Source: Methylobacterium brachiatum
GTDB taxonomy: Bacteria > Pseudomonadota > Alphaproteobacteria > Rhizobiales > Beijerinckiaceae
DNA: 64,000 nt
NCBI RefSeq assembly: GCF_020523825.1
Contig: NZ_JAJALK010000006.1
Span: 186,001-250,000 of the forward strand
Direction: 5' to 3'
Part shown: piece after piece, positions 1 to 8,890 of the stretch
Numbering within the stretch: the stretch's first letter is position 1
Layout of the letters: each line of letters begins with the position of its first letter
Notes under the pieces: model-generated
Databases searched by the model: none
What the model saw: only the letters and a program-made list of their open reading frames with translations
Told to the model about the DNA's origin: nothing
Made by a program: the position numbers and the translations under genes

Positions 1-1619
1 ACCGGAGGGATCCCGACCGGCCGCCGCCGCGCGATCCGGCACCCGCGCCGCGGGCAGCGCCCGAGCGTCCCGCCCAGCCGCAACGCGGGCCGGATCAGGA
101 CCGCCGGGCACCGGATCAGGAGCGGGCCGCCCCCCGCACCGCGCCGAACCCACCCGCCCAGCTCCAGCGGGCTCCCGATCAGGAGCGCCGGGCACCGGGC
201 GAGGAGCGCGCGGCCCCCGACGCTGCGCCGGACGCGCCCGCGCGGCGCCGTGATCCCGCCCCGGATCGCGGGGCACCCACGCAGCGCCCCGGTGGCCCCG
301 ACGCCGCACCGCCGCCCAACGCGGCACCCGGCGTTCCGGGCCGTCCGGTCCAACGCCTCGATGCCCAGCCCGGCGCCGCGCCGCCGCCGAATGCGGAGCC
401 CGGACGTCCCGTGCCGCCCAACATGGCACCGGGCGTGCCCGGCCGTCCCGTGCAGCGTCCCGATGCCCAGCCCGGCGCTCAGACGCAGCCGGGCGCCGAG
501 CCGGCACGCCCGCTGCCGCCCAACATGGCGCCGGGGGTGCCCGGCCGCCCCGTCCAGCCGCCGGGGCCGCCGCCCGGCCCGAACGCCCCGCCCCCGCCCC
601 CCGGCGCACAGCCGGGCCAGCCGCCGGCCGGCGGGCCGGGCGGACGCGGCGCGTTCAACACGCCGGGCCAGCCCGGCTACGTCCCGGGCGGTTTCCGCGC
701 GGATGACGACGTGCGCGACTACGATCAGGTCCGCCGCGACCGGCGCGAGTTCAGCGAGGGCGGCCGGACCTTCTACCGGGAGCCCGGCCGCATCATCGTC
801 CGGGATCGCGACGGCTACCTGATCCGCCACGACGAGAACGAGCGGTTCCGCGACCTCGACCCGCGCGGCTTCCGGTCCGAGCGGCGCGGCGCCGACTTTT
901 ACAGCTTCATCGACCGGCCGGGCGGCGAGCAGATCGTCACCGTGACCGACGATGACGGCCGGCTGCTGCGCCGCTACCGCCGCTTCCGCGACGGCCGGGA
1001 GGTGGTGATCATCGACAACAGCTATGCCGGGCCGCCGCGCCCGATCTACGACGACGTGGTCGTGCTGCCGCCCCCCGACATCCGCATCCCCCGCGACCGG
1101 TACGTGGTGGAGTACGAGCAGGCGGACGAGGGCGCGGTCTACGAGGCGCTGACCGCCCCGCCGGTCGTCGCCGTGGACCGCCGCTACACCCTGGACCAGG
1201 TCCGCTACAGCCCTGACCTGCGCGCCCGGATGCGCTCGGTCGATATCGACACGATCACGTTCGACACGGCCTCGTTCACGGTGACGCCGGACCAGGCGGC
1301 CCGGCTGTCGGTGATCGCGGCCGCGATCAACCGGGCGATCCGCGCCAACCCGCAGGAGGTGTTTTTGATCGAGGGCTACACCGACGCGGTCGGGTCCGAC
1401 ATCGACAACCTGTCCCTGTCGGACCGCCGGGCGCAATCGGTGGCGACCGTGCTGACCCAGCAGTTCCAGGTGCCGCCGGAGAACCTGACCACGCAGGGCT
1501 ACGGCGAGCAGTACCTGAAGGTGAACACGCAGGGCGCTGCCCGGGAGAACCGGCGTGTCACGGTCCGGCGGATCACGCCGCTGCTTCAGCAGGGGACGGC
1601 GCAGGCGGCGCCGCGCTGA
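1..1619 (+). CDS. OmpA-family outer membrane protein with Pro-rich repeats (5' truncated by window)
   Basis: The reading frame is open from base 3, so the real start lies upstream of the window. The visible part begins with an Arg/Asp/Pro-rich low-complexity stretch, then three tandem 34-residue Pro-rich units (each opening PPN[A/M]APGVPGRPVQ), a Gly/Pro linker, a charged YxR-rich middle region, and a C-terminal OmpA-like peptidoglycan-binding domain. That domain shows EGYTDAVGSD, LSLSDRRAQSV and ENRRVTV, which match the conserved TD, LSxxRA and NRRV positions of the family. A likely role is anchoring the outer membrane to peptidoglycan, with the repeats as a flexible periplasmic spacer. An internal GTG at 411 could be mistaken for the start, but the repeats run through it. 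Signal peptide and full length cannot be seen. Confidence 0.85.
   Translation, partial: RRDPDRPPPRDPAPAPRAAPERPAQPQRGPDQDRRAPDQERAAPRTAPNPPAQLQRAPDQERRAPGEERAAPDAAPDAPARRRDPAPDRGAPTQRPGGPDAAPPPNAAPGVPGRPVQRLDAQPGAAPPPNAEPGRPVPPNMAPGVPGRPVQRPDAQPGAQTQPGAEPARPLPPNMAPGVPGRPVQPPGPPPGPNAPPPPPGAQPGQPPAGGPGGRGAFNTPGQPGYVPGGFRADDDVRDYDQVRRDRREFSEGGRTFYREPGRIIVRDRDGYLIRHDENERFRDLDPRGFRSERRGADFYSFIDRPGGEQIVTVTDDDGRLLRRYRRFRDGREVVIIDNSYAGPPRPIYDDVVVLPPPDIRIPRDRYVVEYEQADEGAVYEALTAPPVVAVDRRYTLDQVRYSPDLRARMRSVDIDTITFDTASFTVTPDQAARLSVIAAAINRAIRANPQEVFLIEGYTDAVGSDIDNLSLSDRRAQSVATVLTQQFQVPPENLTTQGYGEQYLKVNTQGAARENRRVTVRRITPLLQQGTAQAAPR
312..617 (+). repeat. Three tandem 102-bp repeats coding for 34-residue Pro-rich units
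   Basis: Units begin at 312, 414 and 516, an exact 102-bp period in frame with the OmpA-family gene. The first 14 or so codons of each unit are nearly identical and the second half diverges, most strongly in unit three. Confidence 0.85.
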
Positions 1620-1628
1620 GCGGATCCG

Positions 1629-2840
1629 TCACGCCGACAGGTCCCGCGCCCGGCGCGGGACCAGGCTGAGCAGCCCGAGCACCGCGAGCCCCGCGCCGAT
1701 CCAGAGCGGGGCCGCGAGGCCGTAGCCCCGGTCGATCGCGAGGCCGCCGAGCCAGGTCCCGAAGGCCAGGCCGCCCGTGATCACCGAGGTATGGAGGCTG
1801 TTCACCAGCGGGCCGGGATGGGCGACCCGCATCACCCGGGCGACCATGGCCGGGTTGAGGGAGACGCCGGTCAGGCCGATCACCAGGAACGCGGCGATAC
1901 TGATGGCCGCATCGGTCGGGACAGCCGCGAAGCTCGCCAGGGCCGCGGCGAGGACGACGAGACCGATGGCCAGGACGGGGATCGTGTGGCGGTCCGCCAG
2001 CCGGCCGACGATCAGATTGCCGATCACCGTCGCGACGCCGTAGGCGGCGAGCACGATCGGGATCAGCCGGGGCGCCAGCCCGGTCACCGCGGTGAAGATG
2101 GCCGTGACGTAGCTGAAGGCCGCGAAGGTCGCCCCGATGATCAGCCCGCTCGTCGCGTAGGCGGCCCAGAGGCGGGTGTTGCGCAGCTCGGCCAGGCCGG
2201 ACGCCAGGTCGACCTGTGTGCCGCGGGCAGGCCTCGGGATCGTCGGTCCGACGACGGCGATGTACAGGGCCGTCAGGCCGACGATCAGCCAGAAGCTGGA
2301 GCGCCAGCCGAACAGGTCGTTGATCAGCGCCGCGGCCGGCACGCCGACCACCGGCGCGATCATCAGCCCGGCCAGGACCAGGGAGGCGGCGCGCCCGCGG
2401 AGGTCGGCCCGGACCGCCTCGGCGCAGAGCGTCAGGCCGATCCCGAAGCAGGCGGCGCTGGTCACGCCCTGCAGGGTGCGGGCGAGGGCCATCACCGCGT
2501 AGCTCGGCGCCACGGCGGCCAGCGAGCTGCCGATCAGGAACACGCCGAGCAGCCACAGCAGCGCGTCCTTGTTCGACACGCCGAGCCGCAGGAGCAGGGC
2601 GATCACCAGCGGACCGCCGAAGGTCATGCCGAGGGCGAAGAGCGCGATCAGGTTGCCGATCTCGCCCACCGAGACCGAGAAGGCCGCGGCCAAAGACGGC
2701 ATCAGCCCGGCGACCATGAATTCCGCCGTGGTGATCACGAAGATCGTCGCGCTGAGCAGGTAGACCCAGGGCGGCACCGCGGCGGCGCCGGGCTCCGCGA
2801 CATCGCTCAGACTGCCTTGTTCGGCCCCCGTTGCCTGCAT
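1629..2840 (-). CDS. MFS efflux transporter (DHA1/arabinose-efflux type)
   Basis: This is a 403-residue, 12-helix major facilitator that probably exports a small hydrophobic compound or drug with protons. The first helices (VYLLSATIFVITTAEFMVAG) and the segment FALGMTFGGPLVIALLLRLG resemble the DHA1 group of arabinose and sugar exporters. I prefer the ATG at 2840: GGAG lies 6 nt upstream of it, whereas the ATG at 2852 directly abuts a palindromic operator with no room for a ribosome site. It is divergent from a TetR-family gene, and both promoters fall between two matching palindromes, so repression by that TetR protein is the natural reading. The substrate cannot be read from the sequence. 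Confidence 0.88.
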   Translation of the reverse strand: MQATGAEQGSLSDVAEPGAAAVPPWVYLLSATIFVITTAEFMVAGLMPSLAAAFSVSVGEIGNLIALFALGMTFGGPLVIALLLRLGVSNKDALLWLLGVFLIGSSLAAVAPSYAVMALARTLQGVTSAACFGIGLTLCAEAVRADLRGRAASLVLAGLMIAPVVGVPAAALINDLFGWRSSFWLIVGLTALYIAVVGPTIPRPARGTQVDLASGLAELRNTRLWAAYATSGLIIGATFAAFSYVTAIFTAVTGLAPRLIPIVLAAYGVATVIGNLIVGRLADRHTIPVLAIGLVVLAAALASFAAVPTDAAISIAAFLVIGLTGVSLNPAMVARVMRVAHPGPLVNSLHTSVITGGLAFGTWLGGLAIDRGYGLAAPLWIGAGLAVLGLLSLVPRRARDLSA

Positions 2841-2852
2841 CGTCAACTCCAT

Positions 2853-2874
2853 TTCTGTAAAATCGACTACAGAA
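2853..2874. promoter_or_regulatory. Palindromic operator O1 for the TetR/MFS pair
   Basis: TTCTGTA, 8 nt, TACAGAA: a perfect 7-bp inverted repeat directly upstream of the MFS gene. Its architecture is the same as O2 at 2909-2930. Confidence 0.7.
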
Positions 2875-2908
2875 TGGCTAGGCCGGCTTGCCCGAGTCGG
2901 TCAAGCCA

Positions 2909-2930
2909 TTCTATAACTTCTGCTACAGAA
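2909..2930. promoter_or_regulatory. Palindromic operator O2 for the TetR/MFS pair
   Basis: TTCTATA, 8 nt, TACAGAA: a 7-bp inverted repeat with one mismatch, the same length and spacing as O1. O1 and O2 are also linked by a longer dyad, AGAATGGCT at 2871-2879 and AGCCATTCT at 2904-2912. Confidence 0.68.
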
Positions 2931-2939
2931 AGGTGCGCG

Positions 2940-3536
2940 ATGGCTACGGCGCGAGGACGGCCCCGCGGCTTCGACCGCGATCTGGCCCTGGAGCGCCTGA
3001 TGCAGGTGTTCTGGGCGAAGGGTTACGAGGGCGCGCAGCTCAACGACCTCACCGCTGCGATCGGGGTCAAGCCGCCGAGCTTCTACGCGGCCTTCGGCTC
3101 GAAGGAGGCGGCGTTCCGCGAGGCGATCGACCTGTACATCGCCACGATCGGCGCAGCCCCGATGCGCGCGCTCGACGCGGCGGCGACGGTCCGCGCGGGT
3201 CTGCGGGCGATGCTGGAGGGCAGCGTCGAGGTCGCGCTCTCGGCAAAGCCCGGCGGATGCCTGCTGATCCTCGGGGTGGTCAATTGCCTGCCCGTGAACG
3301 AGGCGGCGCGCGCGCATCTCCTGAACGCCCGGCGCAAGACCGTCGCGCTGGTGGCGGACCGGCTCCGGCGCGGCGTCGCGAACGGGGAGTTGCCGGCGGG
3401 CACGGACATCGCGCGGCTCGCCGCGTTCTTTCACGGGATCATGCAGGCGATCTCGTTCCAGGCGCGGGACGGGGCGACCCGGGCGGAGTTGCTGGCGCTG
3501 ATCGATCCGGCGCTCCGCGCCCTCGATCCCGACTGA
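2940..3536 (+). CDS. TetR/AcrR-family transcriptional regulator
   Basis: A 198-residue one-component repressor. The N-terminal helix-turn-helix is clear (DLTAAIGVKPPSFYAAFGSK, roughly residues 37-56), followed by an all-helical ligand domain with a KPGGCLL segment seen in one TetR C-terminal subfamily. The ATG at 2940 has AAAGG 6 nt upstream. It is divergent from the MFS exporter and faces two identical-format palindromes in the 99-bp gap, the standard layout of a local efflux-pump repressor. The ligand is unknown. Confidence 0.88.
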   Translation: MATARGRPRGFDRDLALERLMQVFWAKGYEGAQLNDLTAAIGVKPPSFYAAFGSKEAAFREAIDLYIATIGAAPMRALDAAATVRAGLRAMLEGSVEVALSAKPGGCLLILGVVNCLPVNEAARAHLLNARRKTVALVADRLRRGVANGELPAGTDIARLAAFFHGIMQAISFQARDGATRAELLALIDPALRALDPD

Positions 3537-3667
3537 TCCACCCGCATGGCGAGACCGCGCCGCCTGCGGTTGACGCCGGCTGGCCCGCACCGCACCACCG
3601 GATGGCGCATCATCCCGGAAGCCGGCAACCACCGTTCGGGCTGATGCTTTCGCAGCGCGGGACGGTG

Positions 3668-4876
3668 ATGGCGATCGACAGCAACGGGCGGCTGATCCGG
3701 TCGGGCACGCCAGTCTTCCGCCGCACGGCTCTGGCGCTCGCCGCCGCGGGGTTCTCGACCTTCGCGGTGCTCTACGCGGTGCAGCCGCTGCTGCCGATTT
3801 TTTCGGAGGCGTTCAACGTCTCACCGGCCGAGAGCAGCCTCGCCTTGTCCCTGCCCTGCGGGCTGCTGGCGGTGGCGCTGCTGGTGGTGAGCCCGCTCTC
3901 GGAGATCTGGGGCCGCAAGCCGGTGATGCTGGCCTCCCTGTTCGCCTCGGCGGTGCTGACCATCGTGGCGGCCCTGGTGCCGAGCTGGCACGGCTTCCTG
4001 ATCCTGCGGGCGCTGTCCGGGCTCACCGCCAGCGGCCTGCCCGCGGTGGCGATGGCCTATCTCGCCGAGGAGATGGACGCGCAGGCGATCGGCCTGTCGA
4101 TGGGTCTGCTGGTCGGCGGCAACGCGCTCGGCGGCATGTCCGGCCGGCTGATCAGCGGCGTGATGGCCGACCATGTGAACTGGCGCATCGGTCTCGCCAC
4201 GATCGGCGGCCTGGCCCTGGTCGCCGCGCTGGCGTTCTGGCGCTGGCTGCCGCCGGCGCGCAACTTCGTGCCGCGCCGGATGGCCTGGCGGGACGTGCCG
4301 GGCAGCTTCGGTCACCATTTTCGCGATGCCGGCCTGCCCTGGCTGTTCGCGGAAGGCTTTTTGCTGATGGGCGGCTTCGTCTGCATCTACAACTACATCG
4401 GCTTCCGCCTGCTCGATCCGCCCTTCGCGCTGAGCCAGACGGTGATCGGCCTGATCTTCTCCGTCTACATCGCCGGCATGGTCAGCAGCCCGGTGGCGGG
4501 GGAGCTGGCGAGCCGCTTCGGCCGGCGCCGGGTGCTGTGGCTCGCCACCGCGCTCGGGCTCGCCGGGATCGTGATGACGGCGGCCGATAACATCCTGCTG
4601 ATCGTCGCCGGCGTGGTGGTGGTCACCATCGGCTTCTTCGGGGCGCATTCGGTGGCGAGCAGCTGGGTCGGGCGGCGGGCGCTGCGCGACCGGGCGCAGG
4701 CCTCCTCGATGTATCTGTGCCTGTACTATCTCGGCTCGTCGGTGCTCGGCACCGCGGGCGGCTGGTTCTTCGCCCATGCCGGCTGGACCGGCGTGGTGCT
4801 GTTCGTGGGGGCCCTCTACGGTCTGGCGCTGGCCATCGCGATTCGGCTGTCGCGGCTGGCACCGCTGACGGTCTGA
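3668..4876 (+). CDS. MFS transporter, YnfM-like
   Basis: A 402-residue, 12-helix MFS permease. The segments GTPVFRRTALALAAAGFS, YAVQPLLPIFSEAFNVSPAE, SEIWGRKPVM and GGMSGRLISGV closely resemble E. coli YnfM from memory, a putative exporter of uncertain substrate. I chose the ATG at 3668, which has GGGACGG just upstream; an in-frame ATG at 3644 would add eight residues. It lies 131 bp downstream of the TetR gene on the same strand and could share its transcript, but no shared regulation is visible. Confidence 0.85.
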   Translation: MAIDSNGRLIRSGTPVFRRTALALAAAGFSTFAVLYAVQPLLPIFSEAFNVSPAESSLALSLPCGLLAVALLVVSPLSEIWGRKPVMLASLFASAVLTIVAALVPSWHGFLILRALSGLTASGLPAVAMAYLAEEMDAQAIGLSMGLLVGGNALGGMSGRLISGVMADHVNWRIGLATIGGLALVAALAFWRWLPPARNFVPRRMAWRDVPGSFGHHFRDAGLPWLFAEGFLLMGGFVCIYNYIGFRLLDPPFALSQTVIGLIFSVYIAGMVSSPVAGELASRFGRRRVLWLATALGLAGIVMTAADNILLIVAGVVVVTIGFFGAHSVASSWVGRRALRDRAQASSMYLCLYYLGSSVLGTAGGWFFAHAGWTGVVLFVGALYGLALAIAIRLSRLAPLTV

Positions 4877-4892
4877 TTTCGGGAGGGAAACA

Positions 4893-5660
4893 ATGAGCGC
4901 CCGCACCCATGCCGGCCATGTCGTCGACCAGTTCGGCGCCCAGGCCACCGCCTACGTGACGAGCGCAGTCCACGCCGCCGGCGCCGATCTCGACCGGATC
5001 GGCGCGCTTGTGCGCGGGCTGCCGGGGGCGCGGGTGCTCGATCTCGGCTGCGGCGGCGGCCACGTCGCCTTCGCGGCCGCGACGGCGGGCGCCGCGGTGA
5101 CCGCCTACGACCTCTCGGCCGAGATGCTGGCGGCGGTCTCGGCCGAGGCCGGGCGGCGGGGCCTCGACCGGATCGAGACCCGCCAGGGCGCGGCCGAGGC
5201 CCTGCCCTTCCCGGACGCCGCCTTCGACGCGGTGCTGACCCGCTACAGCGCCCACCATTGGCGCGACGTCCCGGCCGCGCTGGCGGAGGCGCGGCGCGTG
5301 CTGAAGCCGGCGGGACTGCTGGTCGTCTGCGATATCGTGGCGCCCGAAGAGCCGCTGCTGGACACGCATCTCCAGGCGGTGGAGCTGCTGCGCGATCCCT
5401 CGCATGTGCGCGACTATCGGGTCTCGGAATGGCGCGCGATGCTGGCGGCGGCGGGCTTCACCCCCGGCGAGGCGACCGCTTACCGGCCGCGCATGGAGTT
5501 TTCCAGCTGGGTCGCCCGGATGCGCACGCCCGACGTCCACGTCGCGGCGATCCGCGCCCTCCAGGCCACGGCCCCGGTCGAAGTGACCGAGCATTTTTCG
5601 ATCGAGGCCGACGGCAGTTTCCTGCTCGATTCGGTGCTGATCGAGGCGCGCCCGCACTGA
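4893..5660 (+). CDS. Class I SAM-dependent methyltransferase (Methyltransf_11/UbiE-like)
   Basis: A 255-residue soluble protein with a Rossmann methyltransferase fold. Motif I is VLDLGCGGGHVAF (about residues 48-60), the acidic post-I position is in AYDLSAEML, and motif IV is AFDAVLTRYSAHHW. The overall plan resembles UbiE/Methyltransf_11 enzymes acting on small molecules; the acceptor is not predictable. GGGAGGG lies 5 nt upstream of the ATG. It starts 16 bp after the MFS gene, so the two are probably co-transcribed. Confidence 0.85.
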   Translation: MSARTHAGHVVDQFGAQATAYVTSAVHAAGADLDRIGALVRGLPGARVLDLGCGGGHVAFAAATAGAAVTAYDLSAEMLAAVSAEAGRRGLDRIETRQGAAEALPFPDAAFDAVLTRYSAHHWRDVPAALAEARRVLKPAGLLVVCDIVAPEEPLLDTHLQAVELLRDPSHVRDYRVSEWRAMLAAAGFTPGEATAYRPRMEFSSWVARMRTPDVHVAAIRALQATAPVEVTEHFSIEADGSFLLDSVLIEARPH

Positions 5661-6010
5661 GAGGGTGTTCGACCCGACACCGGCCGGCAAAAGACGGTCC
5701 CGATCGTCGGATATCCCGGTCCCTCCCAGATTCTGAGAGCCGGCCGCGAAGCGGGCGCCTCGGTGGCTGAGCGTTGTCCGATCCTCGGAGGATGGCGCAC
5801 GGCGCCCCCCGTCCCGAGCGCGCTACGCGCGATCCAGGTTGCAAGATTGATCGTCCGGACATTGGATCGCCCGCGGCCGCACGAGAGAGGCGCCCGCACC
5901 GCCTGCTGGCGTGCAAGCCCGTCTGCCGATCGAGAAACGCACGGCCTGTCAGGAGGGAAGCGCGGGTCGGGACAGCCGGGCCAACCAAGCGTTGAAACAC
6001 AGTTCGAGGC
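5661..6010. other. 350-bp intergenic region without a convincing gene
   Basis: Several short ORFs cross it on both strands, but their products are Arg/Pro/Ser-rich without recognisable motifs. I see no tRNA, terminator or long repeat. It must hold the promoter of the downstream DUF21 gene. Confidence 0.5.
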
Positions 6011-7396
6011 TTGGCCGTTGAACGGTCCGGGCCGCGGCCCCATGTTGGGATCTTGTGTCATCAGAGGAAGCCCGGCCCGCGCTGCGGGATCGCGGCTCTG
6101 CAAGCCCGCCTGCTCGAGCTCGTCACCGTCGTCCTGCTGATCGCACTGAACGGCGTCTTCGCTCTCTCCGAGCTGGCGGTGGTCTCGTCGCGCAAGAGCC
6201 GTCTGCGCGCCTATGCCGACGCGCGCCGTCCCGGCGCGAAGGCGGCCCTGGCGCTTGCCGAGGAGCCGGGGCGCTTCCTCTCCACGGTCCAGATCGGCAT
6301 CACGCTGATCGGCATCCTGTCGGGCGTGGTCTCGGGCGCGGCGCTGGGCGACCGTCTGGCGCTGACGCTGATCGATCTCGGCCTGCCCAAGGGCTGGGCC
6401 GACACGCTGGGCTACACGCTGGTGATCGGGGTGATCACCTACCTGTCGGTGATCATCGGCGAGCTGGTCCCGAAGCACCTCGCCTTGCGCAACCCGGAGG
6501 CGATCGCCTGCGCGGTGGCACCCGGCATGCGGCTCGTCGCCCGGGTCGCCCTGCCGGCGGTGTGGCTGCTCGATGCCTCCACCCGGGCGGTGTTCCGGCT
6601 GATCGGCCAGGAGACCGAGAGCGCCAGCGCGGTCACCGAGGAAGAGATCCGCAGCCTCGTGGCCGAGGCCGAGACCGCCGGCGTCATCGAGGGCGGCGAG
6701 CGCGCGATGATCTCCGGCGTGCTCCGGCTCGGCGACCGACTGGTGCGCGGCGTCATGACCCCGCGCACCGAGGTCGTGTGGCTCGACCTCTCGGACGATC
6801 CCGACACCATCCGGGAGCGCCTGCTGGCGAGCCCTCATGCCCGCCTGCCGGTGGCCGATGGCGGCCCGGACGCCATGATCGGCGTCGTGCAGGTCCGCGA
6901 CTTGATCGGCCCGCTGTCACGCGGCGAGCCGCTGAACCTGCGGGCGCATGTCCGCCGGGCTCCCGTTCTGCCCGATACGCTCGATGCCCTCGATGCCCTG
7001 GACGCCCTGCGCAAGGGTCCCGTGCCGATGGCGCTGGTGCATGACGAGTACGGCCATTTCGACGGCCTGGTGACCCCCGCCGACATCCTCGACGCCATCG
7101 CGGGCGCGTTCCATTCCGAGAGCATCGAGCCGGACGCGGTGCGCCGCCCGGACGGCTCCTGGCTGATCGCCGGGTCGATGCCCGCCGACGAGCTGGCCGA
7201 CCAGCTCGGCCTGCGCCTGCCGCCCTCGCGCGACTACGCCACCGCCGCCGGCCTGGTCATCGCGGCGCTGCAGCACCTGCCCGAGACCGGCGAGACCTGC
7301 GAGATCTCAGGCTGGCGCTTCGAGGTGGTCGATCTCGACGGTCGCCGGGTGGACAAGCTGCTGGTCACGCGGCTGGAGGAAGCCGAGGCGGAGTAG
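6011..7396 (+). CDS. Hemolysin-C/CNNM-type membrane protein (DUF21-CBS-CorC_HlyC)
   Basis: Integral membrane protein with an N-terminal DUF21 region (LNGVFALSELAVVSSRKSRL, then QIGITLIGILSGV and ELVPKHLALRNPE), a CBS pair (MTPRTEVVWLDLSDDP to LVTPADILDAI) and a C-terminal CorC_HlyC domain (IAGSMPADELADQLG onward). The family is implicated in Mg/Co homeostasis; the hemolysin name is historical. The start is uncertain: the frame opens at a TTG at 6011, with another TTG at 6053, but homologues usually begin near LLELVTVVLL (about 6110) and no good ribosome site is visible. There is a local DAL-DAL-DAL repeat near 6980. Confidence 0.82.
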   Translation: MAVERSGPRPHVGILCHQRKPGPRCGIAALQARLLELVTVVLLIALNGVFALSELAVVSSRKSRLRAYADARRPGAKAALALAEEPGRFLSTVQIGITLIGILSGVVSGAALGDRLALTLIDLGLPKGWADTLGYTLVIGVITYLSVIIGELVPKHLALRNPEAIACAVAPGMRLVARVALPAVWLLDASTRAVFRLIGQETESASAVTEEEIRSLVAEAETAGVIEGGERAMISGVLRLGDRLVRGVMTPRTEVVWLDLSDDPDTIRERLLASPHARLPVADGGPDAMIGVVQVRDLIGPLSRGEPLNLRAHVRRAPVLPDTLDALDALDALRKGPVPMALVHDEYGHFDGLVTPADILDAIAGAFHSESIEPDAVRRPDGSWLIAGSMPADELADQLGLRLPPSRDYATAAGLVIAALQHLPETGETCEISGWRFEVVDLDGRRVDKLLVTRLEEAEAE

Positions 7397-7399
7397 GCG

Positions 7400-8740
7400 C
7401 TACGCCGCCTCGCCGGCCAGACGCCGCGCCGCCCGATCGCGCCCGATCAGCGGCAGCAGCCCGGCGAGGTCCGGCCCGTGTTCCAGGCCGGTGAGCGCGA
7501 GGCGCAGCGGCATGAACAGGCCCCGTCCCTTGGCGCCGGTGCGGCTGCGGATCTCGGTGGTCCAGGCCTTCCAGGTCTCGGGGCCGAACGGCTCCGCCGG
7601 CAGCGTTTCCCGGGCCGCCGCGATCACGGCCTCCTCGGTGATCACCGGATCGATCGGGCCGGCCACGACCTGCCACCAGTCCCGCGCCTCCGAGACCCGG
7701 CCGAGATTGGGCTGCACTGCCCGCCAGAACGCCTCCGCGGTCTCGTGCGGGATGCCGAGATCGGCCAGGCGCGGGGCGACCTCCGCGTACGGCATGGCGT
7801 GGACGAGCTTGGCGTTGAGCCCGTCGAGCTCCGTGGGATCGAACCGGGCCGGCGCGCGGGAGATCTCGCCGAGATCGACCAGGCTCGCCAGCGTGTCGAG
7901 GTCGGGAACCGCGCGGACCGATTCGGCCGAGCCGGTGAGCACGGCGAGCGAGCGCACCGCCGCCGGCTCGTAGCCGGCCTCGCGCAGGCCCCGCAGCGAC
8001 AGGTGGCCGAGCCGCTTCGACAGCCCCTCCCCGTCCGCGGTGGTGAGCAGGTTGTGGTGGCCGAAGACCGGCACGGCGGCGCCCAGAGCCTCGAAGATCT
8101 GCACCTGCACGCCGGTATTGGTGACGTGGTCCTCGCCGCGGATCACGTGGGTGATACCGAGATCGGCATCGTCCACCACGGAGGGCAGCGTGTAGAGGTA
8201 GCTGCCGTCGGCGCGGATCAGAACCGGGTCGGAGAGCGACGCGCAATCGACATGGGCCGGCCCGCGCACGAGGTCGTCCCAGGTCACCGTGCGCGCGTCC
8301 AGCAGGAAGCGCCAATGCGGCCGGCGACCCTCGGCCTCCAGGGCGGCGCGGTCCTCCGCTGTGAGCTGCAGGGCCGCCCGGTCGTAGATCGGCGGCTGAC
8401 CGCGCCCGAGCTGGCGCTTGCGCCGCCGCTCCAGCTCCTCCTGGGTCTCGTAGCAGGGATAGAGCCGTCCCGCCGCGCGCAGGCGGTCGGCGGCGGCATC
8501 GTGCTGGGCCGTGCGGTCGCTCTGGCGGGCGAACAGGTCCGGCTCGATCCCGAGCCAGGCCAGATCCTCCCGGATCGCCTCGGCGAATGTTTCCGTGGAG
8601 CGCTCGGCATCCGTGTCGTCGAGGCGCAGCAGGAACCGGCCGCCCGCCTTTCGCGCGAACAGCGCATTGAGCAAGGCCGGGCGGGCGTTGCCGATATGCA
8701 GGTAGCCGGTGGGTGAGGGAGCGAAGCGGACGAGCGTCAT
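7400..8740 (-). CDS. gltX: Glutamate--tRNA ligase (one of possibly two GluRS paralogues)
   Basis: Class I synthetase that charges tRNA with glutamate in the cytoplasm; 446 residues. The ATP-binding HIGH motif appears as HIGN (residues 15-18) and the KMSKS loop as GLSKR (239-243). [12 protein letters not shown] and [11 protein letters not shown] are typical GluRS segments. Many alphaproteobacteria have two GluRS enzymes, one often biased toward tRNA-Gln for the amidotransferase route; which this is cannot be told here. A much longer open frame runs upstream, but the canonical start [12 protein letters not shown] fixes the ATG at 8740. It converges on the DUF21 gene with a 3-bp gap. Confidence 0.93.
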   Translation of the reverse strand: MTLVRFAPSPTGYLHIGNARPALLNALFARKAGGRFLLRLDDTDAERSTETFAEAIREDLAWLGIEPDLFARQSDRTAQHDAAADRLRAAGRLYPCYETQEELERRRKRQLGRGQPPIYDRAALQLTAEDRAALEAEGRRPHWRFLLDARTVTWDDLVRGPAHVDCASLSDPVLIRADGSYLYTLPSVVDDADLGITHVIRGEDHVTNTGVQVQIFEALGAAVPVFGHHNLLTTADGEGLSKRLGHLSLRGLREAGYEPAAVRSLAVLTGSAESVRAVPDLDTLASLVDLGEISRAPARFDPTELDGLNAKLVHAMPYAEVAPRLADLGIPHETAEAFWRAVQPNLGRVSEARDWWQVVAGPIDPVITEEAVIAAARETLPAEPFGPETWKAWTTEIRSRTGAKGRGLFMPLRLALTGLEHGPDLAGLLPLIGRDRAARRLAGEAA

Positions 8741-8890
8741 GATCCGCTCTGTAGCCGATCCGCACCGGGTTTTGCGCGTCTCCTCGCGCATGGGTGGCGC
8801 GAACCGCCCCCCGCCCCGGCACCAGCCCGCTACCCACCGCCGGCAAAACCCGTCAGAACGCCACGCTTGGTGCGCGTCGGGATGAGCGGA

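Noticed and set aside
5763..6140. A 125-residue ORF in the gap before the DUF21 gene
   Set aside because: Ser/Pro/Arg-rich product without motif or ribosome site, and it overlaps the DUF21 gene's N-terminal coding region.
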